Source: Flavobacteriales bacterium
GTDB lineage: Bacteria > Bacteroidota > Bacteroidia > Flavobacteriales_D > Crocinitomicaceae
Reading direction: 5' to 3'
DNA: 60,312 nucleotides
NCBI GenBank assembly: GCA_947470515.1
Contig: CANITF010000015.1
Coordinates: 1-60,312 of the forward strand
Shown: positions 35,347 through 44,654 of the stretch, piece after piece
Numbering within the stretch: position 1 is the first letter of the stretch
How the letters are laid out: every line of letters begins with the position of its first letter
The notes under the pieces: model-generated
Told to the model about the DNA's origin: nothing
Databases searched by the model: none
The model's input: only the letters and a program-made list of their open reading frames with translations
Made by a program: the position numbers and the translations under genes

Positions 35347-37653
35347 CTACTCCTCCAAATAAACGCGATGTACTCTTTTTGAAATGCTCGTCATAACTTC
35401 GTAAGGAATTGTGTCCATTTCGGCAGCAAATTTCTCAATGGTTTGTTGACCACCAATAATTACTACTTTATCGCCTTCTTTTACGTGCAATTTAGTAACG
35501 TCCACCATAATCATGTCCATACAAACCCTACCGATTGTTGGGCAAAACGTTTCATGAATATAGACACCGCCTTTTCCATTACTTAAGTTGCGTCTGAATC
35601 CATCGGCATACCCAACTGGAATAATTGCAATTTTAGTCGGTTTATCTGCTATAAATGTGCGGCTATATCCTACGCTCTCTCCTTTTGACAATTCTTTGAT
35701 TTGAGATACAGCACTCAACCATTTCAAAACTGGCTGTAACTTCAATTTTAAAATTGGGTTTGAATTCATTCCGTACATGCCAATTCCCAGTCGCACCATG
35801 TCGTATTGGGCATTCGGATAATTTGCTATTCCTTCAGAATTTAGAATATGTCTATCAAAATGGTAATTCAACTGGTGATTCAATAACTGAGTTGCTTGAT
35901 GAAATTGTTTGATTTGATGTTCTGTAAACCGTTTGTCACGACGGTTATCTGAATCAGCCAAATGTGAATAAACAGATTTAACACGAATTTCAGGTTGCGC
36001 TTGTAAAATTTCGCAAACCTGAGGAATGTCTTTTAGCTCAAAACCGAGTCGACGCATTCCAGTATCTAATTTCAAATGAATTGGGTAAGCTGATTGACCT
36101 TGAAAAATTAATTCTTTGATAAATTGATCGAGTTGATTGAACGAATAAATGGCTGGTTCGAGCTGATAATTGATACAATCTTCAAAACCATCTTCTTCTG
36201 CATTCATTACTAAAATCGGTAGTTTAATTCCTTGTTTGCGTAACTCAACACCTTCGTCGGAATAAGCAACACCTAAATAATCGACTCCTTGTTGTTCAAA
36301 AAAGGCTGCCATCTTTTCTACTCCAGAGCCATATGATTGCGCTTTTACCATGGCAAGGATTTTAGTTTCTGGAAGCAGCAAAGATTTAAAAAGTGTAATA
36401 TTGCGACGGACTCCAGATAAGTCAATTTCAACGAACGTTTTATGGTTCTTCAATCGAAATTGCTTTGCCAATCGCTGCATGTCCGCTTTCCGTGTTCCTT
36501 TGATTAAAACAACAGCATTTTCAAAATTTACTTTTAGCTTTTCATTGTTACGAATAACAAACAATTGATCCGGTTCATAAGCCTTTACAACCTTCTCAAC
36601 TTGGTCTTTACGGTAATAATTGTCTTCGTCAAGTCCAATAATAACAATCCGTTTACGGTTATTAGCAACACGAATTTGGTATTCCAACGAATGATTCAAC
36701 GCGTCTAAATCAAGATTATAGGTGTCGTTAATAATTGTATTTGAATTTATTCCTTCAAACGTTTCCATGCGCAAAGCCAATTGAGGCAAGGATGCAATTC
36801 GTTCCTTCACTACTTTTAAATCTTCCAAAAACAACTTAGCCAATGCTATTGCAACCAGCGCATTACTCCTACTCGCTACATCATCAAAAGGAATAAGTAT
36901 CAGTTCTTTTTTAAAGGTTTCAGGCTTTAAACTTACCCCATGAATTTTTTTGTTTTGTTCGATAGTAAGTTGAATCGTTGAGGGATAAAAGGTTTTTTGA
37001 ACGCTCTTAAACAAATTCAATTTCTCTGATAAATGTTCTTCTGTTGTTTTGAAATTCTCTTCGTGACTGCGTCCAAAAGAGGTAAAAACGCCTATAGTTG
37101 GTTGAACAATTTCAGCCAAGCGTGCCATTTCGCCCGGTTTAGAGATTCCAACTTCAATAATTGCAACATCACATGCAGCGTTTAATTCTAATAAAGACAA
37201 AGCTACTCCCAATTGAGAATTATAACTTTTTGGACTTCTAGTAACGCGTAAACTCGGGCTCAACAAATGATACAACCATTCTTTGACCGTTGTTTTGCCG
37301 GCGCTTCCAGTAATTGCGATTATCGGATAATTAAATTGAATTCGATGAGCATGCGCTAAATCCTGCAGGGCATTCAAGCAATCTTTGACTTTGATAAAAT
37401 GTGCTCCAGGGAATTTCTCCAGTTCAACATCTTTAGAAACAACAAACATTCTAATTCCTTTCGAAAAAGCAGCTTCAAGAAAAGTATGTCCATCTCTGAA
37501 TTCACCTGTTAAAGCGAAAAAAATAGTATTTTCTTCATGAACTATTTTTCGTGTATCGTATACTATTTGATTGACAATCAAGGCAGCATCTCCAGTCAAT
37601 GAAGTACCTTTTACCGTTTTACAAAAATCAGCGTATGTTTTATTTAGTTTCAA
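35347..37653 (-). CDS. MurF-alanine racemase fusion
   Basis: A bifunctional cell-wall enzyme typical of Bacteroidota. The N-terminal half is MurF, which adds D-Ala-D-Ala to UDP-MurNAc-tripeptide; it has DTRKI near the start and the ATP loop ITGSAGKTTVKEW. The C-terminal half (from about residue 405) is a PLP-dependent alanine racemase with the lysine motif AMVKAQSYGSG and the catalytic Tyr region RLGIGMYGMNSNP. I propose a TTG start at 37653 (768 residues), overlapping thymidine kinase by 14 bases. An ATG at 37707 would overlap it by 68 bases, and the extra 18 residues are just the conserved tdk 3' end read in another frame. Making D-Ala and using it are thus joined in one protein. Confidence 0.92.
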   Translation of the reverse strand: MKLNKTYADFCKTVKGTSLTGDAALIVNQIVYDTRKIVHEENTIFFALTGEFRDGHTFLEAAFSKGIRMFVVSKDVELEKFPGAHFIKVKDCLNALQDLAHAHRIQFNYPIIAITGSAGKTTVKEWLYHLLSPSLRVTRSPKSYNSQLGVALSLLELNAACDVAIIEVGISKPGEMARLAEIVQPTIGVFTSFGRSHEENFKTTEEHLSEKLNLFKSVQKTFYPSTIQLTIEQNKKIHGVSLKPETFKKELILIPFDDVASRSNALVAIALAKLFLEDLKVVKERIASLPQLALRMETFEGINSNTIINDTYNLDLDALNHSLEYQIRVANNRKRIVIIGLDEDNYYRKDQVEKVVKAYEPDQLFVIRNNEKLKVNFENAVVLIKGTRKADMQRLAKQFRLKNHKTFVEIDLSGVRRNITLFKSLLLPETKILAMVKAQSYGSGVEKMAAFFEQQGVDYLGVAYSDEGVELRKQGIKLPILVMNAEEDGFEDCINYQLEPAIYSFNQLDQFIKELIFQGQSAYPIHLKLDTGMRRLGFELKDIPQVCEILQAQPEIRVKSVYSHLADSDNRRDKRFTEHQIKQFHQATQLLNHQLNYHFDRHILNSEGIANYPNAQYDMVRLGIGMYGMNSNPILKLKLQPVLKWLSAVSQIKELSKGESVGYSRTFIADKPTKIAIIPVGYADGFRRNLSNGKGGVYIHETFCPTIGRVCMDMIMVDVTKLHVKEGDKVVIIGGQQTIEKFAAEMDTIPYEVMTSISKRVHRVYLEE

Positions 37654-38224
37654 TTTGTTTGATATTGAAGCATGTGCGGCAAAGCGGTTTGTATTTTTCG
37701 ATAGCACCTACCAAAACTTGTTCTTTTTCACTTACCGTACGATGCGAAAACTGAGCTAAGTTACCACAAGAAACGCAAATAGCATGCACTTTCGTGACAT
37801 ATTCTGCTATAGCCAATAATTTTGGCATTGGTCCAAAAGGCACCCCTAAATAATCCATATCCAATCCTGCTAATATCACACGCACACCTTTGGATGCAAG
37901 AATATTACAAGCTTCAACAATTCCTTCATCAAAAAACTGTGCTTCATCAATTGCAACAACCATTTCGTTGGTCCAGATTTGAAGAATTTCTCTAGAATCA
38001 TTCACTGCAACAGCTTTCAAACTACTTCCTTGATGACTCACAACATTTTCTTCACTGTATCTGTCATCAATAATCGGTTTAAAAAGCAATAATTTTTGAT
38101 TGGCGAATTGTGCTCTTTTCAATCGGCGAATTAACTCTTCTGTCTTACCTGAAAACATGGATCCACAAACGACTTCAATCCAACCATTCATTCTTCCATT
38201 ACCAGGAAATTGTTCTAAAAACAT
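37640..38224 (-). CDS. tdk: Thymidine kinase (type II)
   Basis: Phosphorylates thymidine with ATP in the pyrimidine salvage pathway; the 194-residue length is normal. It has the P-loop GSMFSGKTEELIRRL, the Walker B/catalytic DEAQFF, and two zinc-binding Cys pairs (CVSCGN and CRTCFN). The lasso loop lies between the Cys pairs, with SHRTVSEKEQVLVG. The start could also be the second Met (residue 12, MNGWIEVVCGSMF), since homologues often begin near there. murF-alr follows with overlapping ends, so the two are co-transcribed. Confidence 0.93.
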   Translation of the reverse strand: MFLEQFPGNGRMNGWIEVVCGSMFSGKTEELIRRLKRAQFANQKLLLFKPIIDDRYSEENVVSHQGSSLKAVAVNDSREILQIWTNEMVVAIDEAQFFDEGIVEACNILASKGVRVILAGLDMDYLGVPFGPMPKLLAIAEYVTKVHAICVSCGNLAQFSHRTVSEKEQVLVGAIEKYKPLCRTCFNIKQIETK

Positions 38225-38330
38225 GTGCTTTTTCTAATATTAGGTTATTAACAAATCAACGAAGAGAAGTTTCTTAAAAGTATAGTGCCTCTTACAAACT
38301 TCGACGGTAACTTTACAGTCTAAAAGTCGT

Positions 38331-38338
38331 TAATTTTG
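38331..38338 (+). promoter_or_regulatory. Predicted -7 promoter element (TAATTTTG)
   Basis: Consensus match 65 bases before the ATG at 38404, and upstream of an earlier ATG at 38377; serves the 38.4-40.5 kb pair. Confidence 0.5.
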
Positions 38339-38403
38339 TTCTTTAAAGCACGCACAACGTTAGCAACTTTAATAAAATGTTGAAAAATAGATACTTTAAA
38401 CAC

Positions 38404-39216
38404 ATGGCAACCAATAACACTTTTGAATCAAATATTTCAGCCATTCAGGCGGCATTAGCGAATTTAAACGCTGGAAAACTAACACAAGAGGAATTAGAAT
38501 CGCTTGTAGATAATGCGAAAGAGGTTTACGAACGGGCTGTAGTTCTGCGCTACAAAGCATTCGAAGAAAAGGTGTTTAGCGAAAAAGTAGTGGAAGAACC
38601 TATTTTCGAAAACGCGTTTATTGATGAATCAGAGGAAGAACTTTCAGAATTAGAACTTGATATTACAGCTCTTGAATTGGAAGAGAAAGAGGAAGAAGTG
38701 GAAAACTTTGAATTGAACACAGAAGAAATAATTGAAGAAAATCCATCATTTGATTTCTCCTTGTTTGATGATAACGTTGAAGAGGTTGAAGAAGAAACGT
38801 TAGAAGAAAATACTATTGGACATGTTTCAGTGACAGCAACTCACACGGATGATTTTGGAATTCATGAAGATAAAATTGTCATGGAACAAGTAACATTGAC
38901 GCCAACAGGTGATGAAAATAGAGCATTTCTCGATAAATTCTCAAAAAAGGATATGTCGTCTTATAATCAAATTAGCAGTGCAAAGATTGTAACGTTAATT
39001 GGTGCGTTTGGATTAAACGAACGTTTGCAATATATCAACGAATTGTTTGATGGGTCAAGTGAAGATTTTTCCGAAGCAATAAAGGCAATAGACAATTTTG
39101 GGGCATTGGATGAAGCACTTATGAAAGCATCTATTTATGCAAATAAACATAATTGGGACAATTCAAGTGAAACAGTTGAAGAATTTGTGCATAAAATCAA
39201 AAGACGCTATGTTTAA
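38404..39216 (+). CDS. Acidic conserved hypothetical protein
   Basis: A 270-residue cytoplasmic protein; the ATG at 38404 (MATNNTFESNISAIQ) looks better than the one at 38377. Residues 1-55 are a helical unit (ALANLNAGKLTQEELESLVDNAKEVYERAVVLRYKAFE). Residues about 60-155 are strongly acidic and low-complexity, rich in Glu. The C-terminal 100 residues form a helical domain (FLDKFSKKDMSSYNQI, IGAFGLNERLQYINELFDGSSEDF). I believe the ends are conserved across Bacteroidota, but no function is known to me. The stop overlaps the start of the M28 peptidase gene. Confidence 0.75.
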   Translation: MATNNTFESNISAIQAALANLNAGKLTQEELESLVDNAKEVYERAVVLRYKAFEEKVFSEKVVEEPIFENAFIDESEEELSELELDITALELEEKEEEVENFELNTEEIIEENPSFDFSLFDDNVEEVEEETLEENTIGHVSVTATHTDDFGIHEDKIVMEQVTLTPTGDENRAFLDKFSKKDMSSYNQISSAKIVTLIGAFGLNERLQYINELFDGSSEDFSEAIKAIDNFGALDEALMKASIYANKHNWDNSSETVEEFVHKIKRRYV

Positions 39217-40474
39217 AAGCATTCTTCCTTTTTTTCTTTTCTGCTTTCAGCTTACTTACGGTCAAATAGAGGAAGTTAGAAGAATTACACAAACGCTTTG
39301 TTCTCCGGCTTTTCATGGCAGAGGTTATGTCAATAAAGGCGATTCAATTGCAGCTGAATTCATTGTTTCAGAATTCAAAAAAATTGGATTAAAACCCCTT
39401 AAAAAATCATATTTCCAATCATTTTCGCTGGATGTCAATACATTCCCTGATCAAATGTCAATTGAAATGGGTAAAAAATCGCTTATTCCAGGCGTACATT
39501 ATTTAGTTGACCCTGCAAGTGCAAGTTGTAATATGGTTTTAAAACCAAAAAGAATTTCTGTAGCTACTGCTTTAGATGAATCCAAGTTAACTCAAGAATT
39601 GATGGATTTAGTGAAGGAAGGTAAATACAATTCTGTTGCATTTGATTTTGCTAACCTTTCTCCTGATAAATTGAAAAAATTGGCTGGTTTGACAGAAACA
39701 ATTGCAGGTATATTACCTGTTATTGAAGTAATGGATCGAAAATTCACGTGGTCAGTAGCCTCCGAACAATTGAAATTTCCGTTAATTCAAATTCAATCCA
39801 ACATATTCAATTTTGACCAAGAAGTTCCTGTAAATATTGATGCAAAGTTGATTCAAAACTACTCTTCTCGAAATGTCTTTGGCTATTTACCTGGAAAGAA
39901 AAAATGTGGTAAAACAATTGTTTATTCAGCGCATTACGACCATTTAGGTCGCATGGGGACTGAAACTTATTTCCCTGGCGGAAACGATAATGCGAGTGGT
40001 ACAGCAATGTTGATCAGCATGGCGAAGTATTTCAAAGAAAATCCTGTTGATTACAACATCTTGTTCATTGCATTTGCGGGAGAAGAAGCAGGATTAGTTG
40101 GTTCTCACTATTTTGTTGAACATCCACTTATTAAATTGGATAAAATTGCATTTCTTCTCAACCTCGATATCATGGGAAGTGGTGAAGAAGGTATCACGGT
40201 TGTAAATGCGACACTTTTCGAAAAAGAATTCAAAGAATTGCAGAAAATAAATGAAGAAAAACAACTTTTAACGGTGGTCAAAGCACGCGGACCAGCGGCA
40301 AATTCAGATCACTATTGGTTCACCCAAAAAGGTGTTCCTGCATTTTTCATATACACCATGGGACCCAATAAAAACTACCACGACGTATATGATACGTATG
40401 AGAATTTGAGTTTTGTAGAATACACTGATATCACGAGTTTGTTGGTGGAGTTTACAAAGAGATTGGGGAAATAA
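39209..40474 (+). CDS. Exported M28 family metallopeptidase
   Basis: A 421-residue di-zinc aminopeptidase-like enzyme. The ATG at 39209 gives a signal peptide (MFKSILPFFLFCFQLTYGQ); it overlaps the preceding gene by 8 bases. Zinc and catalytic residues are present: SAHYDHLG (His, Asp), GGNDNASGTA (bridging Asp), FAGEEAGLVGS (Glu pair), NLDIMG (Asp), and a late His in GPNKNYHDVYDTYENL. It should act in the periplasm or outside the cell on peptides, or, as in the related glutaminyl cyclases, on N-termini; the peptidase role is more likely. Confidence 0.92.
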   Translation: MFKSILPFFLFCFQLTYGQIEEVRRITQTLCSPAFHGRGYVNKGDSIAAEFIVSEFKKIGLKPLKKSYFQSFSLDVNTFPDQMSIEMGKKSLIPGVHYLVDPASASCNMVLKPKRISVATALDESKLTQELMDLVKEGKYNSVAFDFANLSPDKLKKLAGLTETIAGILPVIEVMDRKFTWSVASEQLKFPLIQIQSNIFNFDQEVPVNIDAKLIQNYSSRNVFGYLPGKKKCGKTIVYSAHYDHLGRMGTETYFPGGNDNASGTAMLISMAKYFKENPVDYNILFIAFAGEEAGLVGSHYFVEHPLIKLDKIAFLLNLDIMGSGEEGITVVNATLFEKEFKELQKINEEKQLLTVVKARGPAANSDHYWFTQKGVPAFFIYTMGPNKNYHDVYDTYENLSFVEYTDITSLLVEFTKRLGK

Positions 40475-40566
40475 ATTGGATAAAAGATTGCTTTTCCGAC
40501 AAAAGCAGGATACAAAACTCACAAGTAAACAATTTTCCTTAAATTGGCTTTCTCAACCTGCATTTT

Positions 40567-43500
40567 ATGAAATTAACGCTTTTCGTTTTATTTATAGTTA
40601 GCTTTTTCAGCGTTCTAGCCCAACCTTATGGCGGTGGAGAAAAAGTTCAAGTCAAACAAAATTCGACTAAAGCAGCTCAATGTACGCCACCGACAACAAC
40701 AACTTATCTTGATTTAAATAACGTGCGAGCAATGGTTCACACAGCTGGAAATTTGTGGCAAGTTCCCAATCAAAATTATTCACAGTACGAGATTCCCAAG
40801 AATTCTGGCATTATGGCATTATTTACCGCAGCGCTTTGGTTAGGTGGTACTGATGTAAATAATCAATTGAAACTAGCGGCTTTACGTTATAGAGAAGGTC
40901 AAGATTATTGGACAGGGCCACTTTCAAAAGTTTTTGCAGAAACGACTTATGAAAATTGCAGCAAATACGATAAACATTTTGTTACGACTCAAGATTTAGT
41001 GCGTGAATTCAATGCTTGGTTTCAAGCGGGTGTTGATGATGCTGCAAATGGAACAAGTACACAAAATGAATTATTTCCGGGTTACAAAATTCCAAACATC
41101 ATCAAAGAATGGCCCGCTCATGGTGATATTTCTCAAGGTCAAGATTATTATTTAGCGCCATTTTATGATAACAATCAAGATGGAACCTACAATTGGTTAG
41201 ACGGTGATTACCCTTGGCATGATATTGAAAAGTCAAAAGAATGCAAAGTCGATCGTTCTGTTTCGCTTTATGGCGATATAAATTATTGGTGGGTCATGAA
41301 TGACAAAGGAAATATTCATACTGAAACAGGCGCTGATCCAATCGGTATGGAAATTAGAGCACAAGCTTTTTCCTTTTCTTCGAATGATGAAATCAATAAT
41401 ATGACATTTTATAATTATGAATTAATAAACCGTGGAACTCAAACACTTTACAACACGTATTTTGGATTTTTTACTGATGGCGCATTAGGTGATCCGTATG
41501 ATGATTACGTTGGTTGTGACGTCAGTCGTGGTTTAGGTTATTATTACAATGGCGATAATCTTGATTCTGACAATTCTGGCTACAAAGGATATGGCGCTTC
41601 TCCACCAGCTGTAGGGGTAGATTTTTTTGAAGGGCCCTATCAGGATGATGATGGAATTGACAATGCATTTGGAATTGGATACAATCAAGCGTTAAATGGA
41701 ATTGGATTTGGAGATGGAGTAATTGATAACGAGCGTTTTGGAATGCGCCGATTTTTGTATTATTCCAACACAACGAATGGCGCTGACCCAAGTCAAACAG
41801 ATCCAATTAGCGCTTCTGATTATTATAGTTATCTCAGTGGGTATTGGAAAGATGGCTCCCCTTTTTATTATGGTGGAAGTGGTCATATTTCGGACAATCA
41901 AGCTGATCCAAATATGCCCTGCCAATTTATGTTTCCTGGAGATACAGACCCTTTAGGTTGGGGGACAAACGGGAATCCTCAAGCTCCATGGACAGAAGTT
42001 TCTTCGAATAATGTTCCAAACGACAGACGTTTTGTTGAATCTGCAGGACCTTTTATCCTGAAACCAGGAGCTGTGAATAATATTACAGTTGGTGTAGTTT
42101 GGGCTAGAGCATCAAGCGGAGATCCTTTTGCGTCAGTGCAAAAACTACAACAAGCTGACGATAAAGCTCAAGCCTTATTTGAAAACTGCTTTAAAGTATT
42201 AGATGGACCACATGCGCCAGAATTGCACATTCAAGAATTAGAAAATGAATTGATTCTGACACTTTCAAATGCAAGTAATTCAAATAATTACAAGGAAGAA
42301 TATGTAGAAAGGGATCCTTTCATTACTGCCGTTGATCCTAACGCTGATAAAGAATATCATTTTCAAGGTTATCAAATTTTTCAACTTCAAAGCAAAGATG
42401 TTTCTCTGTCAGACGTCGGTAATCCAGAAAAAGCAAGATTAGTTGCTCAATGCGATATTGAAGATGGTATTTCAAGAATAATCAATTTTGAATTCGACGA
42501 AGATTTATCAGCAAGTATTCCCGTTGAAAGGGTTGATGGTGAAAACAAGGGAATTCGTCACAGTTTTAGTGTTAAAACAGATTTGTTTGCCCAAGGGACT
42601 CCAAAATTGGTGAATTTCAAACGGTACTATTATATGGCAATTTCATACGCCTATAATAATTTCAAAGAATACGATCCAAACGACCCTTTCGCATTGGATG
42701 GACAGCAAAAAAAATATTTGCCTTCAAGAAAAGCTGCTTCAGGTGAAGTGAAATCAATTGAAGCGATTCCACATAATCCATTGCCTGAAGCAGGTGGAAC
42801 GTTGCATTATCTGGATTACGGACAATCACCTGAAATCACACGATTAGACGGATATGGAAATGGAAATCATTCTTTAGAATTAACCGAAGCATCTACAAGC
42901 AGTATCTTACAAAATGGATTTTTGAATAAATTGGTTTATGCAAGTAATGGTGGTCCTTTACAAATTAAAGTTGTTGATCCTTTAAACGTTGCAGATGGTT
43001 ATTTCGAATGTAAATTCAACGATTACACGAGCTCTTCAAGCAATGGCGCTGATACTTCTAGTTGGGTGATTTATCGTTATTCTTATGAAAATGGTCCTTT
43101 ACTGGATTCAATGACTTCAGAATTAACTATTAAAAACAACAATGAACAAATTATTGCCCAATGGGGAATTTCTGTTCAGATTCAACAAATAAATTATTCT
43201 GGAACAGGTGCTACGTATGAGAGATCTACTGATATGATTGAAGCGACAATTTCTTTCGATGACTCGTCAAAACGATGGTTAGATTTTATAGAAGACAACA
43301 GTTCATATTTTCCAACAAACTGGATTCGTTCAGGAGATTATCAGCCTTTTGATGATGTAATGGTCATTACTTACGAATGCACTCCAAATGGTCCTACTTA
43401 TTTGAATCCTTGCAATTACAGAGACGAAATAGGAATTGATGATGACCATAAATTTTCGGGCTTATTAAATGGTGGTATCGCACCGCATAAAGTTGTCGGA

Positions 43501-44604
43501 TATCAAGCGGATTATATGCCCTTAGCTTATTTCAATACAGTAAGCCCTGGTTCATCCAAAAATTTCGCCTCGCTAAGTTTCTTGCCAAGTGTTGATATAG
43601 TTCTAACAAACGACAAATCGAAATGGACGCGATGTCCAGTTATTGAATTAGGAAGAGATGATGCTCTAAATAGTGGTGGCGCAGAGCCGGGTGAAATGCG
43701 TAAAAGCTTAAGTGTCAATAAAAATGGATTACCTGATGGAACTGGAACTGGAATGAGTTGGTTTCCAGGTTATGCAATTGACCTCGAAACAGGGGCCCGT
43801 TTGTATATGGCTTTTGGAGAAAATTCATTTTTAGCAATAGACAATGGTGCTGATATGATATGGAATCCAACCGATAATCTTGTTAGTTCAGTTGGAACAC
43901 CTGTAATGGGAGGAATGCACCCGATTTATATTTACAGCAACAAACAAGCAGAAATAAATAATTTCTCTGGTGGTTATGATTTTCCAGCTTATATTCCTTC
44001 TCAAGGAGAAAATTTAGCAACGAATGCCGTTTATCAAAAAATGCTTCAAGTTGAAACAAATTCCCCTTCTGCCAAAAGAGAGTTATACAGCAGTTTAAGT
44101 TGGATTGCCTATCCGTTATTGAAAGGTGGGCAACAATTACTTTCAACAGATGCACATATTCGTCTACGCGTTAATAAAGAATATAAAAACTATGCTGCTA
44201 CAGGAATAAACAACGGAATTCCAATGTACTCGTGGAATATGTCTGCTGTTAGAACTACAACTAATAGTAATCAAGCATTGATTGATGCTTTGAAGTTGAT
44301 AAATGTTGTTCCAAATCCATACAACGCCTATTCGGAATATGAAATTGGAAAATTAGATACCCGCATAAAAATCACGAATCTTCCTGAAAAATGTTTCATC
44401 AGAATTTACAATGTTCAGGGTAAATTAATTAAATCATATGACAAGGATAGCCCTGTAACTTATCAAGATTGGAATTTGAATAATCATGCAAATATCGCTG
44501 TTTCCTCTGGTGTCTATTTAATATATATTGATGTCCCTGGAATTGGGGAAAGAATATTGAAGGCATTTGTAACGATGAGGACGGTTGATTTTCAGAATAT
44601 GTAG
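40567..44604 (+). CDS. Very large secreted T9SS protein, 1345 aa
   Basis: A 1345-residue protein with a signal peptide (residues 1-18, ending SVLAQ). The first 550 residues have an unusual repeated theme of Asp/Asn-rich calcium-like loops (DNNQDGTYNWLDGDYPWHD, DDDGIDNAFGIGYNQ), which suggests Ca2+-binding beta structure. FTAALWLGGTD near the start resembles a conserved Bacteroidota surface family. A type A T9SS sorting domain closes the protein: VVPNPYNAYSEYEIG, IRIYNVQGKLIKSY, GVYLIYIDVPG. No enzyme motif was found. It is read alone and ends at a composite hairpin shared with the convergent kinase gene. Confidence 0.85.
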   Translation: MKLTLFVLFIVSFFSVLAQPYGGGEKVQVKQNSTKAAQCTPPTTTTYLDLNNVRAMVHTAGNLWQVPNQNYSQYEIPKNSGIMALFTAALWLGGTDVNNQLKLAALRYREGQDYWTGPLSKVFAETTYENCSKYDKHFVTTQDLVREFNAWFQAGVDDAANGTSTQNELFPGYKIPNIIKEWPAHGDISQGQDYYLAPFYDNNQDGTYNWLDGDYPWHDIEKSKECKVDRSVSLYGDINYWWVMNDKGNIHTETGADPIGMEIRAQAFSFSSNDEINNMTFYNYELINRGTQTLYNTYFGFFTDGALGDPYDDYVGCDVSRGLGYYYNGDNLDSDNSGYKGYGASPPAVGVDFFEGPYQDDDGIDNAFGIGYNQALNGIGFGDGVIDNERFGMRRFLYYSNTTNGADPSQTDPISASDYYSYLSGYWKDGSPFYYGGSGHISDNQADPNMPCQFMFPGDTDPLGWGTNGNPQAPWTEVSSNNVPNDRRFVESAGPFILKPGAVNNITVGVVWARASSGDPFASVQKLQQADDKAQALFENCFKVLDGPHAPELHIQELENELILTLSNASNSNNYKEEYVERDPFITAVDPNADKEYHFQGYQIFQLQSKDVSLSDVGNPEKARLVAQCDIEDGISRIINFEFDEDLSASIPVERVDGENKGIRHSFSVKTDLFAQGTPKLVNFKRYYYMAISYAYNNFKEYDPNDPFALDGQQKKYLPSRKAASGEVKSIEAIPHNPLPEAGGTLHYLDYGQSPEITRLDGYGNGNHSLELTEASTSSILQNGFLNKLVYASNGGPLQIKVVDPLNVADGYFECKFNDYTSSSSNGADTSSWVIYRYSYENGPLLDSMTSELTIKNNNEQIIAQWGISVQIQQINYSGTGATYERSTDMIEATISFDDSSKRWLDFIEDNSSYFPTNWIRSGDYQPFDDVMVITYECTPNGPTYLNPCNYRDEIGIDDDHKFSGLLNGGIAPHKVVGYQADYMPLAYFNTVSPGSSKNFASLSFLPSVDIVLTNDKSKWTRCPVIELGRDDALNSGGAEPGEMRKSLSVNKNGLPDGTGTGMSWFPGYAIDLETGARLYMAFGENSFLAIDNGADMIWNPTDNLVSSVGTPVMGGMHPIYIYSNKQAEINNFSGGYDFPAYIPSQGENLATNAVYQKMLQVETNSPSAKRELYSSLSWIAYPLLKGGQQLLSTDAHIRLRVNKEYKNYAATGINNGIPMYSWNMSAVRTTTNSNQALIDALKLINVVPNPYNAYSEYEIGKLDTRIKITNLPEKCFIRIYNVQGKLIKSYDKDSPVTYQDWNLNNHANIAVSSGVYLIYIDVPGIGERILKAFVTMRTVDFQNM

Positions 44605-44614
44605 TTAAAAAAGA

Positions 44615-44649
44615 AACAAGGACCCTTCGACAAGCTCAGGGGCCTTGTT
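44615..44649. terminator. Composite hairpin containing a dispersed-repeat core
   Basis: AACAAGG (44615-44621) pairs with CCTTGTT (44643-44649), with inner CCC/GGG arms. The loop side holds CCCTTCGACAAGCTCAGGG, a sequence I remember as a frequent intergenic repeat in this phylum. It sits between convergent genes and probably acts as a terminator. Confidence 0.55.
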
Positions 44650-44654
44650 ATTAA

